A stretch of 5,749 nucleotides of DNA, taken from Magnetovibrio sp. (lineage in GTDB: Bacteria; Pseudomonadota; Alphaproteobacteria; Rhodospirillales; Magnetovibrionaceae). A program made the position numbers and the translations under genes. Numbering within the stretch: position 1 is the stretch's first letter; the number at the start of each line of letters is the position of its first letter. The stretch lies in assembly GCA_016763255.1 (NCBI GenBank), contig JAESUA010000159.1, positions 1-5,749 on the forward strand, written 5' to 3'. Positions 1 to 5,749 of the stretch are shown here, in pieces. Under the pieces are notes generated by a model. It made no database searches. It saw nothing but the letters and a program-made list of their open reading frames with translations, and was not told the DNA's origin.

Positions 1-126
1 AAAGTCGCCGCTTTGTCACGATTTGGCATTGATGTCGCCGAACGGGTCACCCACGCATTTCCGTCCAACAAACACAATGAACACTACCTTGAGACCAAAA
101 AAATAAAGGGCGGGCATTTATTTTAG
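1..126 (+). CDS. ribA: GTP cyclohydrolase II, C-terminal end (partial)
   Basis: Reading from base 1 gives 41 codons and a TAG stop. The peptide runs from KVAALSRFGIDVAER to HNEHYLETKKIKGGHLF. This matches the C-terminus of RibA-type GTP cyclohydrolase II: a segment after the 'NNPDK' loop, then the family tail 'HN-x2-YL-x-TK-x2-K-x-GHL' (E. coli RibA has HNAEYLDTKAEKMGHLL). The enzyme opens GTP to the pyrimidine precursor of riboflavin and FMN in the cytoplasm. Only the tail is in the window, so the catalytic zinc site cannot be checked, nor whether this is a stand-alone RibA or the end of a RibBA fusion. No convincing terminator follows. The match is short but nearly every family position is present, so I am fairly sure. 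Confidence 0.88.
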   Translation, partial: KVAALSRFGIDVAERVTHAFPSNKHNEHYLETKKIKGGHLF

Positions 127-185
127 GTCTTATTCTTTTGCAGCATGGCGAACCCGGTAAAACCTCCCTTACGGTTTCACATTCA

Positions 186-208
186 CGGCACAAATTGCCG
201 CATTGTGC
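186..208. promoter_or_regulatory. Overlapping inverted repeats, candidate enhancer-binding-protein site
   Basis: Two overlapping dyads are visible: CGGCA-N5-TGCCG (186-200, half-sites one helical turn apart) and GCACAA-N9-TTGTGC (188-208). Their centres lie about 93-98 bp upstream of the start site predicted from the sigma-54 promoter at 265-280. Sigma-54 promoters need an AAA+ activator bound roughly 80-150 bp upstream, so the position fits. The sequence does not match the NtrC (GCAC-N7-GTGC) or NifA (TGT-N10-ACA) sites, so the activator is unknown. A weak ribA terminator hairpin is the alternative, but no T-tract follows. Confidence 0.4.
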
Positions 209-245
209 TGTCATTATATTATCGTAATAATCTCTAATAGCCTGA

Positions 246-258
246 AATCAATAAGTTA
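246..258 (+). promoter_or_regulatory. Candidate IHF binding site
   Basis: AATCAATAAGTTA matches the IHF consensus WATCAANNNNTTR at every specified base. The stretch just 5' of it (about 211-240) is strongly AT-rich, as in many high-affinity IHF sites. It lies between the candidate enhancer dyad and the -24 element, where IHF bends DNA to bring an activator to sigma-54 polymerase. Chance occurrence of this consensus in the 200-nt gap is below about 1 percent by simple counting. Confidence 0.55.
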
Positions 259-264
259 TTAGTT

Positions 265-280
265 TGGCACTCGGATTGCA
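265..280 (+). promoter_or_regulatory. Sigma-54 (RpoN) -24/-12 promoter
   Basis: TGGCAC-N5-TTGCA is an exact match to the RpoN consensus (TGGCAC, five bases, TTGCW), with GG at 266-267 and GC at 278-279. The predicted start site is near 291, giving a leader of about 35 nt before the ATG at 326. An exact match of 11 specified bases is expected about 0.003 times in both strands of this window under even base composition, and this one sits in a non-coding gap facing a gene. The IHF consensus and upstream dyad add support. Transcription should need ATP-dependent activation by an enhancer-binding protein. Confidence 0.8.
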
Positions 281-325
281 TAGTCAACACTGAACCACTG
301 GTGCGTTTTATCGGTGGTGACCTAA

Positions 326-1015
326 ATGTGCAACCAATCACGGACAGTGCTTATGGAAATATCACAATATACGGGTACAAACCTGTTGGCACCGCGTGAT
401 GTCCAGCGTGAGCAATCCAAAACGGCCATCACACCCATCAGCGCCGTTTCCGGCAATCCATCACAGACGCCGCAAGATGAAGAGTCCATCAACCTCTTTG
501 ATACGCTGCTCGACACCGTCAATCCGCTACAGCACATTCCCGGCGTATCCACCGCTTATCGTGCCGTTACTGGCGATGAAAGCAACGCACTGGCCAATAT
601 GGCTGGTGGGTTTTTATTTGGTGGACCGGTGGGTCTGGCGGCCGGGGCCGCCACATCGTTTTTGGAGATGCTCACCGGCAAGGATTTGATGGGCCATGCC
701 ATGGCATTTTTTGACGGTGATGACGTGGCGCCCGAACCCGCTCCTGATGCAGGGTTAGAGCTCACCAAATCCACCGAAGCCCAAAGCAATGAATCCTTAT
801 TTAAGTCCACTAAACCCATGGATGTGTCCCAATATCTAGCTTATGCGCAGGCGCAGGCGGAGCAAAATAAAGGCTTTGGTGCCGATGCCAACGATGTCAG
901 TTGGTCATCAAATATATGGACTCAAAATGCCTTAAAAGAAGCCACCGGGTTATATGAAAGCAGCCAAGACAGGGCCGACAAACCTCGCCAACAGAGCCAA
1001 CAACGCAGCGTTTAG
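326..1015 (+). CDS. Conserved hypothetical protein with Gly-rich hydrophobic core, sigma-54-dependent
   Basis: I do not recognise a named family for this 229-residue protein. Residues 1-55 are polar and likely disordered. Residues about 58-130 form a compact core: an amphipathic start (LFDTLLDTVNPLQHIPGVS), the segment TAYRAVTGDE, a glycine-rich hydrophobic stretch at about 92-113 (GGFLFGGPVGLAAGAA), then a short helix ending GHAMAFF. The tail is acidic and Pro/Gln-rich with many helix-forming Ala/Gln residues. There is no signal peptide. The Gly-rich stretch could be one short membrane segment or a buried helical hairpin. The start at 326 has GGTGGTG at 313-319; an in-frame ATG at 353 (MEISQY) is a possible alternative with a weaker site. 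It is the first gene after the sigma-54 promoter and lies 25 nt before the L,D-transpeptidase gene. RpoN control in alphaproteobacteria is common for flagellar and nitrogen genes, but nothing in the protein itself proves either role. Confidence 0.82.
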   Translation: MCNQSRTVLMEISQYTGTNLLAPRDVQREQSKTAITPISAVSGNPSQTPQDEESINLFDTLLDTVNPLQHIPGVSTAYRAVTGDESNALANMAGGFLFGGPVGLAAGAATSFLEMLTGKDLMGHAMAFFDGDDVAPEPAPDAGLELTKSTEAQSNESLFKSTKPMDVSQYLAYAQAQAEQNKGFGADANDVSWSSNIWTQNALKEATGLYESSQDRADKPRQQSQQRSV

Positions 1016-1040
1016 TGCAACGTAGCATGAGGATAAAATC

Positions 1041-1547
1041 ATGCGGATTTTAGTCGAGCCGGATGGTTTTGTTGTGTTTTCTCACCAGCGTATGCGCTGT
1101 GCCCTGGGCAAAGGTGGCATCCGCATCGATAAATGCGAAGGCGACGGGGCCACCCCGGTCGGTGAATTTGCCTTAGGCCGGGTGTTTTATCGCCCCGACC
1201 GCCTGTCAACTCCACCTTCAGCTGAACTCACGATCCAGCCTCTCACCAAAAACATGGGCTGGTGCGATGATACCCGGCACCCGGATTATAATTGCCTGAT
1301 CACCCTGCCCCATCCAGCGCATCATGAGAAGATGTGGCGTGAAGATGGCCTTTATGACGTGGTGGTGGAAATTCTCTACAACACCGATCCGCCGCGCGCA
1401 AACATAGGCAGTGCCATTTTCATCCACGTTGCCAAGCCCAATTATGCCCCGACAGAAGGCTGCATAGCCTTGAAATTAGATGATTTATTAAAATTGTTGC
1501 GCATGTGCACCAAAACCAGTTTCATCACCATCCCAGCGCCAAGTTAA
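1041..1547 (+). CDS. L,D-transpeptidase (YkuD/ErfK family)
   Basis: This 168-residue protein is a single YkuD catalytic domain. YkuD enzymes use a cysteine to make 3-3 peptidoglycan cross-links or to attach proteins to peptidoglycan. Visible family features are GKGGI (23-27), GDGATPVGEF (34-43), GWCDD (73-77), a HEKMWREDGLYD segment (95-106), and the catalytic region FIHVAKPNYAPTEGCIAL, with H129 and nucleophile C141. The classical motif is [S/T]HGC; here it is T138-E-G-C141, a variant I recall from an alphaproteobacterial subgroup. No signal peptide or anchor is visible although the substrate is periplasmic; the first residues (MRILVEPDGF) already belong to the domain. TGAGGA at 1028-1033 supports the ATG at 1041. 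It is probably co-transcribed with the gene ending 25 nt upstream. Family assignment is firm; the exact reaction is not shown. Confidence 0.9.
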   Translation: MRILVEPDGFVVFSHQRMRCALGKGGIRIDKCEGDGATPVGEFALGRVFYRPDRLSTPPSAELTIQPLTKNMGWCDDTRHPDYNCLITLPHPAHHEKMWREDGLYDVVVEILYNTDPPRANIGSAIFIHVAKPNYAPTEGCIALKLDDLLKLLRMCTKTSFITIPAPS

Positions 1548-1549
1548 GC

Positions 1550-2242
1550 TTATTTCAAGGGCGGTTTGGGACGGCTGCCAAAAATTGCGGTGCCGACCCG
1601 CACGTGGGTGGCACCGAACGCGATGGCGGTCTCAAAATCAGCACTCATGCCCATGCTCAAACCGGTTAAGCCATTGCGCGCCGCTATTTTTGCCAGCAGG
1701 GCAAAATGCAATGAGGCTTCTTCATCCACCGGTGGAATGCACATCAGACCGCACACCTCCAACTGCAATTCATCGCGACACAAGGCGATAAAAGCATCGG
1801 CATCGGTCGGTAAAATCCCGGCTTTTTGCGGTTCTTCGCCGGTGTTGATCTGAATATAAACCGGCAGGTGCTTGTCCACCCGGGCAAATTCCTTGGCCAG
1901 GGCACGAGCTAATTTTTCCCGATCCAGGGTTTGAATAACATCAAATGTCGCCACTGCGGCCTTAACCTTATTGGTTTGCAGCGGGCCGATCAGATGCAGC
2001 GTTACATCACCAAAGTCTTGGCGCAATTGTGGCCATTTTTGCTCCGCTTCTTGCACCCTATTTTCGCCAAATAGACGATGTCCGGCCTGCAAAACCGGGC
2101 GAATACGCTCCACACCATGGATCTTCGATACCGCCACCAAGCTCACCTCACCAGGGTCGCGATCGACGGTTTTGGCGGCCTGTAAGATCGCCTCGTTAAC
2201 GTCCGCCAACTGGGCGGCACCATCATAGGACTGGTCAGTCAT
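1550..2242 (-). CDS. yggS: YggS/PROSC family PLP homeostasis protein
   Basis: The 230-residue product is full length for the YggS (COG0325) family, a fold-type III pyridoxal-5'-phosphate-binding protein without known catalysis that buffers PLP and affects amino-acid and vitamin B6 balance in the cytoplasm. Visible marks are the PLP lysine K40 in LVAVSK, FGENRVQE (58-65), HLIGPLQTNK (83-92), the INTGEEPQKAG segment (132-142), LSMGMS (195-200) and RVGTAIFG (215-222), the last two forming the phosphate-binding side. All key positions are intact. The ATG at 2242 has a weak purine-rich site (GAGAAA) 5 nt upstream. It converges on the L,D-transpeptidase gene, with both TAA stops inside the palindrome TAAGCTTA (1545-1552), and diverges from the ThiE-like gene across 72 nt. 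Neighbouring a B1-type gene is common in alphaproteobacteria. Confidence 0.95.
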   Translation of the reverse strand: MTDQSYDGAAQLADVNEAILQAAKTVDRDPGEVSLVAVSKIHGVERIRPVLQAGHRLFGENRVQEAEQKWPQLRQDFGDVTLHLIGPLQTNKVKAAVATFDVIQTLDREKLARALAKEFARVDKHLPVYIQINTGEEPQKAGILPTDADAFIALCRDELQLEVCGLMCIPPVDEEASLHFALLAKIAARNGLTGLSMGMSADFETAIAFGATHVRVGTAIFGSRPKPPLK

Positions 2243-2314
2243 GTCTATTTCTCAATTCTTTAAAACGGCTGCTGCGACTAGGATGTTGATCATGCGGATG
2301 ATACAAGGCCCACT

Positions 2315-2929
2315 ATGGTGAAGTTAGCAAACCTGCGCGCCCCGCTCAATCGGCGCTGCGTGCCAAAACAGACAAACATACCACGCTGGTATTTAATGAG
2401 CGACCATGCCCGTATGCCCGCCCCGGGGCCATGGCTCAAAAATATGCCACCCGGCGGCGCGGTGATTTTGCGCGATCTTGATGCCAAACGCCTGGAACTG
2501 TTGGCTATACGCATAATCCCCCTCGCCCACGCCTTGGGCTTGAAGGTTTTGATTGCCGGAGATGTGCGTTTGGCCCTCAAACTCAACGCCGACGGTGTGC
2601 ACCTGTGCGAACATCTGGTGCGACGCAATGCCCTGCGCCTGCGACCGCAAAAGGCAAATTTTTTAATCACCGCTGCGGCCCATAACCGCATTGCGTTGCA
2701 GCGCGCCACACGGATCGGAGCCCAGGCGATTTTGCTGTCACCGGTGTTTACCACCAATAGCCACCCGGGTGCAAAGAGCCTGGGCATCACGCGTTTTTGC
2801 GCCCTGGCGCGCCACTCAAAATTGGCCATCATCGCCCTAGGTGGAATCAATTCAGCCACCATCAAGCGCTTGCGCAGCAGCCCGGCTTATGGGATCGCGG
2901 CCATCGATCTGTGGACCCAAACCGCTTAA
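2315..2929 (+). CDS. Thiamine phosphate synthase family protein (ThiE/TenI-like)
   Basis: This 204-residue TIM-barrel protein belongs to the thiamine monophosphate synthase/TenI superfamily. ThiE joins the thiazole phosphate and the pyrimidine pyrophosphate to thiamine phosphate; TenI is a thiazole tautomerase. Visible marks are VILRDLD (50-56), ADGVHL (92-97), TAAAHN (119-124), LLSPVFTTNSHPGAKSLG (140-157) and ALGGI near residue 175. By eye against B. subtilis ThiE, the two magnesium aspartates (D93 in ND, D112 in QED, from memory) fall on G82 and L101 here, while the phosphate-binding parts are kept. The protein may therefore not be a true ThiE. The first 23 residues are a basic extension before the usual start of the fold (WYLMSD); AAGG at 2305-2308 supports the ATG at 2315, and M28 is the alternative. 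It is divergent from yggS and convergent with the porin. No TPP riboswitch is seen upstream. Confidence 0.85.
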   Translation: MVKLANLRAPLNRRCVPKQTNIPRWYLMSDHARMPAPGPWLKNMPPGGAVILRDLDAKRLELLAIRIIPLAHALGLKVLIAGDVRLALKLNADGVHLCEHLVRRNALRLRPQKANFLITAAAHNRIALQRATRIGAQAILLSPVFTTNSHPGAKSLGITRFCALARHSKLAIIALGGINSATIKRLRSSPAYGIAAIDLWTQTA

Positions 2930-2945
2930 ATCACATAGGTTATGC

Positions 2946-2986
2946 AAAAAAAGACAAAAAGAAAGGGCGGCCGAAGCCGCCCTTTC
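2946..2986 (-). terminator. Rho-independent terminator of the porin gene
   Basis: A perfect 11-bp stem pairs 2961-2971 with 2976-2986 around a 4-nt loop. Read on the minus strand the loop is UUCG closed by C-G, the very stable tetraloop, and it is followed by a T-rich tract (complement of the A-runs at 2946-2960). The orientation fits the porin transcript, whose stop codon is about 45 nt upstream. On the plus strand no T-run follows, so it is a poor terminator for the ThiE-like gene in that direction. Confidence 0.92.
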
Positions 2987-3030
2987 TCCAGTCTTTCGAC
3001 TGCGATCATTTGATCAAAGTTTACTTCAAC

Positions 3031-4140
3031 TTAGAAGCCAACTTCGATACCAGCGATCACACCGGAAACCTGAGCGGATTTACCGAGAACATACGTGGCG
3101 CCATCGCCTTCGCCATCACGCTTCAGGTTGAAGTAGGTCGCGGACAGGGCAACACCGGCACCCAAGTCATACGAACCTGCAACACGCCATGCGCGATCTT
3201 TGTTGTCGCCAGAGACGCCCGTGGTGCCATCGTTTTTGGCCCAGGAGTAGCTAGCGGAAACGGTGTACGGACCGGTGTTGTAAGCAACGCCCAAGTCGTA
3301 CTCTTTGCCGTCACCAGCAAGATTATCAGTGCCGTCATCGTCTTTGGTGCTGACATAAGAACCGCCAACGGTGACGCCGGACATAGCAACGCTCAAACCG
3401 AAATGGACGTTGTTATTCACGCCGTTCAAGCGAGTCTGGGACAGATCAGCTTTGACAGCAACGCCGCTCACATCGCCAGCATAGGCAATACCGAAGGAAG
3501 AACCATCGGCGGTGGTGTTACGATCAAGGTTATCAGCATCAGATGCGCTGGAACCTTCAGCCGCGGAATAAGAAGCGAAACCTTTGACGCCGTTGAAGGT
3601 CGGGGTGACATATTTCAGCTTTGCTGAGTTGTCGCCGTTCCAATCGCGGAGCGCAGAGAAGGTGAAAGCTTCGTTGTTGCCGTTATTGGCAGCCATCTGA
3701 GCCCAGTCATCCAAATCACGATAACCGAAGTTGCCAACCGCGTTCGGAGCATTGACGTCGAAATCGTCGGAAGCGTGAGCAGTGACACCCATGGTCAATG
3801 CGCCCATAGCGTCGGAGCTGATGGTCAAGAAGGATTTGTCGGTGGAATTTCCGCCTTCTTCGCCGTCGCCTTCGAGTTCGATCTGAGCTTTAACGGTCAG
3901 GCCGTTGTCCAAGGTGGTCGAACCGGAGAAGTAAACTTCGGTGTTGGAATCTTGGCTGAGCGACATGGCACGGTCGGAGTTGTTGGTGCCGGTGTTGGAT
4001 GCTTCATCATCGCTGATGACACCAACATAGTGACGCATGAAGCCACCGAGCTCGAGTTTGATTTTGTCAGCTGCAAAAGCTTCGGTGCTGATGGCGCCCA
4101 GAGCGATAACCGCCGTGGTGCCGAGAAGGATTTTTTTCAT
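3031..4140 (-). CDS. Outer-membrane porin (Gram-negative porin family)
   Basis: The 369-residue product has a classic Sec signal peptide: MKK, a hydrophobic stretch, and cleavage after AFA at 21-23. The mature protein of about 346 residues starts ADKIKLELGGFMRHYVG and ends with a hydrophobic strand finishing in phenylalanine (IAGIEVGF), the C-terminal signal read by the BAM complex. Alternating polar and hydrophobic strands with Gly/Asp/Asn-rich loops run throughout, and length fits a 16-strand trimeric general porin. It would let small hydrophilic solutes pass the outer membrane; selectivity cannot be read from sequence. It is markedly acidic, which is common in marine proteins. The start is clear: AGGAG (4146-4150 on the opposite strand) lies a few bases before ATG. 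It is monocistronic, ending in a strong terminator. Long open frames on the opposite strand are codon-bias shadows. Confidence 0.95.
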   Translation of the reverse strand: MKKILLGTTAVIALGAISTEAFAADKIKLELGGFMRHYVGVISDDEASNTGTNNSDRAMSLSQDSNTEVYFSGSTTLDNGLTVKAQIELEGDGEEGGNSTDKSFLTISSDAMGALTMGVTAHASDDFDVNAPNAVGNFGYRDLDDWAQMAANNGNNEAFTFSALRDWNGDNSAKLKYVTPTFNGVKGFASYSAAEGSSASDADNLDRNTTADGSSFGIAYAGDVSGVAVKADLSQTRLNGVNNNVHFGLSVAMSGVTVGGSYVSTKDDDGTDNLAGDGKEYDLGVAYNTGPYTVSASYSWAKNDGTTGVSGDNKDRAWRVAGSYDLGAGVALSATYFNLKRDGEGDGATYVLGKSAQVSGVIAGIEVGF

Positions 4141-4188
4141 GGTATCTCCTAGTACGTTATCCCCCTACCGTCCCCTGTTTGATGTACC

Positions 4189-4218
4189 GGATTTTAAAAT
4201 CCTTAGATGCATCGAGAA
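4189..4218 (-). promoter_or_regulatory. Candidate porin promoter overlapping a 14-bp palindrome
   Basis: On the minus strand, TAAAAT (4191-4196) is a good -10 candidate with a weak TTCTCG -35 (4213-4218) at 16-bp spacing, giving a leader of about 45 nt before the porin ATG. The -10 lies inside the perfect palindrome GGATTTTAAAATCC (4189-4202), which could be an operator. A 14-bp perfect palindrome is expected about 0.35 times per window by chance, so the dyad alone is weak evidence. Confidence 0.3.
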
Positions 4219-4336
4219 CTGATAGTAAGGTCATCCCCAAAATGGATGCCACACACTGACCCTAGCGGTTTCTTTAAGCAAGGATCCCAAGCCGACTTGT
4301 GTTGTTTATTCTTCTCAGCGTGACATAAATACAACA

Positions 4337-4380
4337 AACTGATGAATGGCCGCCTTTAAAACGGTGAAATTCATCCGGTT
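4337..4380. repeat. Interrupted inverted repeat (hairpin-forming)
   Basis: GATGAAT (4341-4347) pairs with ATTCATC (4369-4375); outside, AAC (4337-4339) can pair with GTT (4378-4380), and inside, CCG (4350-4352) with CGG (4362-4364). The hairpin lies just after the possible plus-strand promoter at about 4302-4331. No T-run follows on the plus strand, so it is not a standard terminator. It could be an operator or part of a non-coding transcript. Confidence 0.3.
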
Positions 4381-4488
4381 AGACCCTACAAATAATCTCC
4401 TGGGTGTAACCTATCCGTGACACTCGACTCAAAGCGGCCTGGTCCAAAATAACCAAATTCCTAATTTTGCACTTCACACTCATGCACC

Positions 4489-4500
4489 TGGTGATCACCA
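4489..4500. repeat. 12-bp perfect palindrome, possible operator
   Basis: TGGTGATCACCA is a perfect palindrome in the divergent spacer, about 73-84 bp upstream of the start site predicted from the promoter at 4539-4566. That position would suit an activator. About 1.4 such palindromes are expected per window by chance, so the position is the only supporting point. Confidence 0.25.
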
Positions 4501-4538
4501 TAATTCTGCACATCTTCGTAAAGCCAACACATCGCTCA

Positions 4539-4566
4539 TTGCTCAATACGTCAAGCTGGCTATGAT
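4539..4566 (+). promoter_or_regulatory. Candidate sigma-70-type promoter for the DUF3576-leuS unit
   Basis: TTGCTC (4539-4544) and TATGAT (4561-4566) are separated by 16 bp. The -10 matches TATAAT at five of six positions, the -35 matches TTGACA at three. The predicted start near 4573 gives a leader of about 60 nt before the ATG at 4635. It is the best candidate by eye close to the gene. Confidence 0.42.
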
Positions 4567-4634
4567 GATCAAATTTCAGCCTCACACGCCTTAACATGAG
4601 CCGTGCCGTATGACTTACCGGAGAGTTTGCCATT

Positions 4635-5189
4635 ATGAAGACCACCACCATCCAACGTGTGCTGCTCTTGACCTGCATTGCGGCCTTTGGTCTCAGCGCC
4701 TGCAGCGGCGGCAAGGTTGAAATACCGCGCAAATCGCGAGCTGGTGAAATTGGCGTCCAATACGAAGACAATCCCCGCGACACCTTATTTGGTGAGGGTG
4801 GCCTTTCGTTAGGCGGCGGCACTAAAAAATCCGGTTCACTTGGCAGCGGTGGCGGCGGTATCGGGGTTAATTCGTATCTCTGGCGGGCGTCTCTTGACAC
4901 CATTGCCTTTATGCCGGTCACCAGTGCCGACCCCTTTGGTGGGGTGATCATCACCGATTGGTTTTCACCCAGTGAAACCCCCAACGAACGCTTCAAGCTT
5001 AATGTCTATGTCCTGGGTCGCGCCCTGCGCGCGGATGGCATTCGCGTATCGGTTTTCCGTCAAGTGTATGATGCCAACGCCAATTGGCGCGACGCTGCGG
5101 TGGAACCCGATGCCGGGCGCAAACTCGAAGACGCGGTGCTGACCCGGGCGCGCCAATTGCGCAACGAAACTCGCATGCTGAAGAACTAA
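4635..5189 (+). CDS. DUF3576 domain lipoprotein
   Basis: The 184-residue product starts with a lipoprotein signal peptide: basic start, hydrophobic core and lipobox LSAC with the lipidated C23. Serine at +2 suggests delivery to the outer membrane by the Lol system. A flexible Gly/Ser-rich linker (about 53-77) leads into the conserved DUF3576 core: VNSYLWRASLDTIAFMPV (78-95), SADPFGGVIITDW (97-109), then ERFKLNVYVLGRALRADG and the C-terminal helix. The function of DUF3576 is unknown; it is typical of alphaproteobacteria and often precedes leuS, whose downstream neighbours usually include the LPS-assembly lipoprotein gene lptE, so an envelope role is an inference. GGAGAG at 4620-4625 is a somewhat distant ribosome binding site. 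leuS starts 40 nt after the stop, probably in the same operon. Confidence 0.92.
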   Translation: MKTTTIQRVLLLTCIAAFGLSACSGGKVEIPRKSRAGEIGVQYEDNPRDTLFGEGGLSLGGGTKKSGSLGSGGGGIGVNSYLWRASLDTIAFMPVTSADPFGGVIITDWFSPSETPNERFKLNVYVLGRALRADGIRVSVFRQVYDANANWRDAAVEPDAGRKLEDAVLTRARQLRNETRMLKN

Positions 5190-5199
5190 ATTAAGATAG

Positions 5200-5749
<550 letters not shown>

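Larger units (their letters stand above)
4141..4634. other. 494-nt non-coding divergent spacer between porin and DUF3576 lipoprotein genes
   Basis: I see no gene here on either strand; frames that enter it are shadows of neighbours. It must hold the porin promoter (left, minus strand) and the DUF3576-leuS promoter (right, plus strand). Besides the separately listed candidates it contains GATGCATC (4206-4213), an AT-rich block at about 4297-4340 with a possible plus-strand promoter (TTGTTT 4302-4307 and TAAATA 4326-4331, 18-bp spacing), and CAAAAT-N13-ATTTTG (4445-4469). No tRNA or recognisable riboswitch was seen. The length leaves room for a small RNA, which is common next to porin genes, but none is demonstrated. 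Confidence 0.6.

Noticed and set aside
2243..2314. TPP riboswitch before the ThiE-like gene
   Set aside because: The gap is only 72 nt and lacks the conserved thi-box core; a short ATCAT-N4-ATGAT repeat (2289-2302) is the only dyad and is too short to call.
2290..2865. 191-codon minus-strand open frame opposite the ThiE-like gene
   Set aside because: Arg/Ala-rich composition typical of an antisense shadow, while the plus strand has clear superfamily motifs.
2797..3627. 276-codon open frame on the plus strand running antisense through the porin gene
   Set aside because: It begins inside the ThiE-like gene, crosses the porin terminator, and its product has no recognisable domain; the porin on the other strand has a signal peptide, RBS, terminal Phe and terminator. 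Strong codon bias keeps the antisense frame open.
3775..4152. 125-codon plus-strand open frame antisense to the porin 5' end
   Set aside because: Same cause: shadow of the biased porin coding sequence, no ribosome binding site or family features.
4379..4996. 205-codon minus-strand open frame entering the divergent spacer
   Set aside because: Most of it is antisense to the DUF3576 lipoprotein and the Pro-rich part mirrors the Gly linker; no start signal or recognisable domain.

Overview
The window looks like a chromosomal segment of a Gram-negative alphaproteobacterium, probably Rhodospirillales-like and possibly marine. The evidence is the gene order (yggS, a thiamine-phosphate-synthase-like gene, a DUF3576 lipoprotein, then leuS), a leucyl-tRNA synthetase with an alphaproteobacterial-style NWDP segment, and a very acidic 16-strand-type porin. 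These assignments rest on reading motifs and family recall; no database search was run.

Left part (1-1547, + strand). The window opens inside the last 41 codons of ribA (GTP cyclohydrolase II). A 199-nt gap follows that carries the best regulatory signal in the window: an exact sigma-54 (RpoN) -24/-12 promoter, an exact IHF consensus just upstream of it with an AT-rich flank, and overlapping inverted repeats about 90-100 bp upstream of the predicted start site, where an enhancer-binding protein would sit. This promoter faces a 229-residue protein of unknown function, followed 25 nt later by a YkuD-type L,D-transpeptidase gene, so the two probably form one RpoN-controlled unit.

Middle part (1550-2929). 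yggS (PLP homeostasis protein, - strand) ends 2 nt from the transpeptidase stop codon; both stops lie in one 8-bp palindrome. Divergent from yggS is a ThiE/TenI-like gene whose phosphate-binding side is recognisable but whose two metal-binding aspartates appear to be replaced.

Right part (2946-5749). A porin gene on the - strand ends in a strong UUCG-loop terminator and has a strong ribosome binding site. A 494-nt divergent spacer with several dyads separates it from a + strand pair: a DUF3576 lipoprotein and the first 173 codons of leuS, 40 nt apart and probably co-transcribed.

Most of the window is ordinary housekeeping and envelope content. The most interesting item is the sigma-54 promoter driving an unknown protein plus a cell-wall cross-linking enzyme; next is the ThiE-like protein with altered active-site residues.
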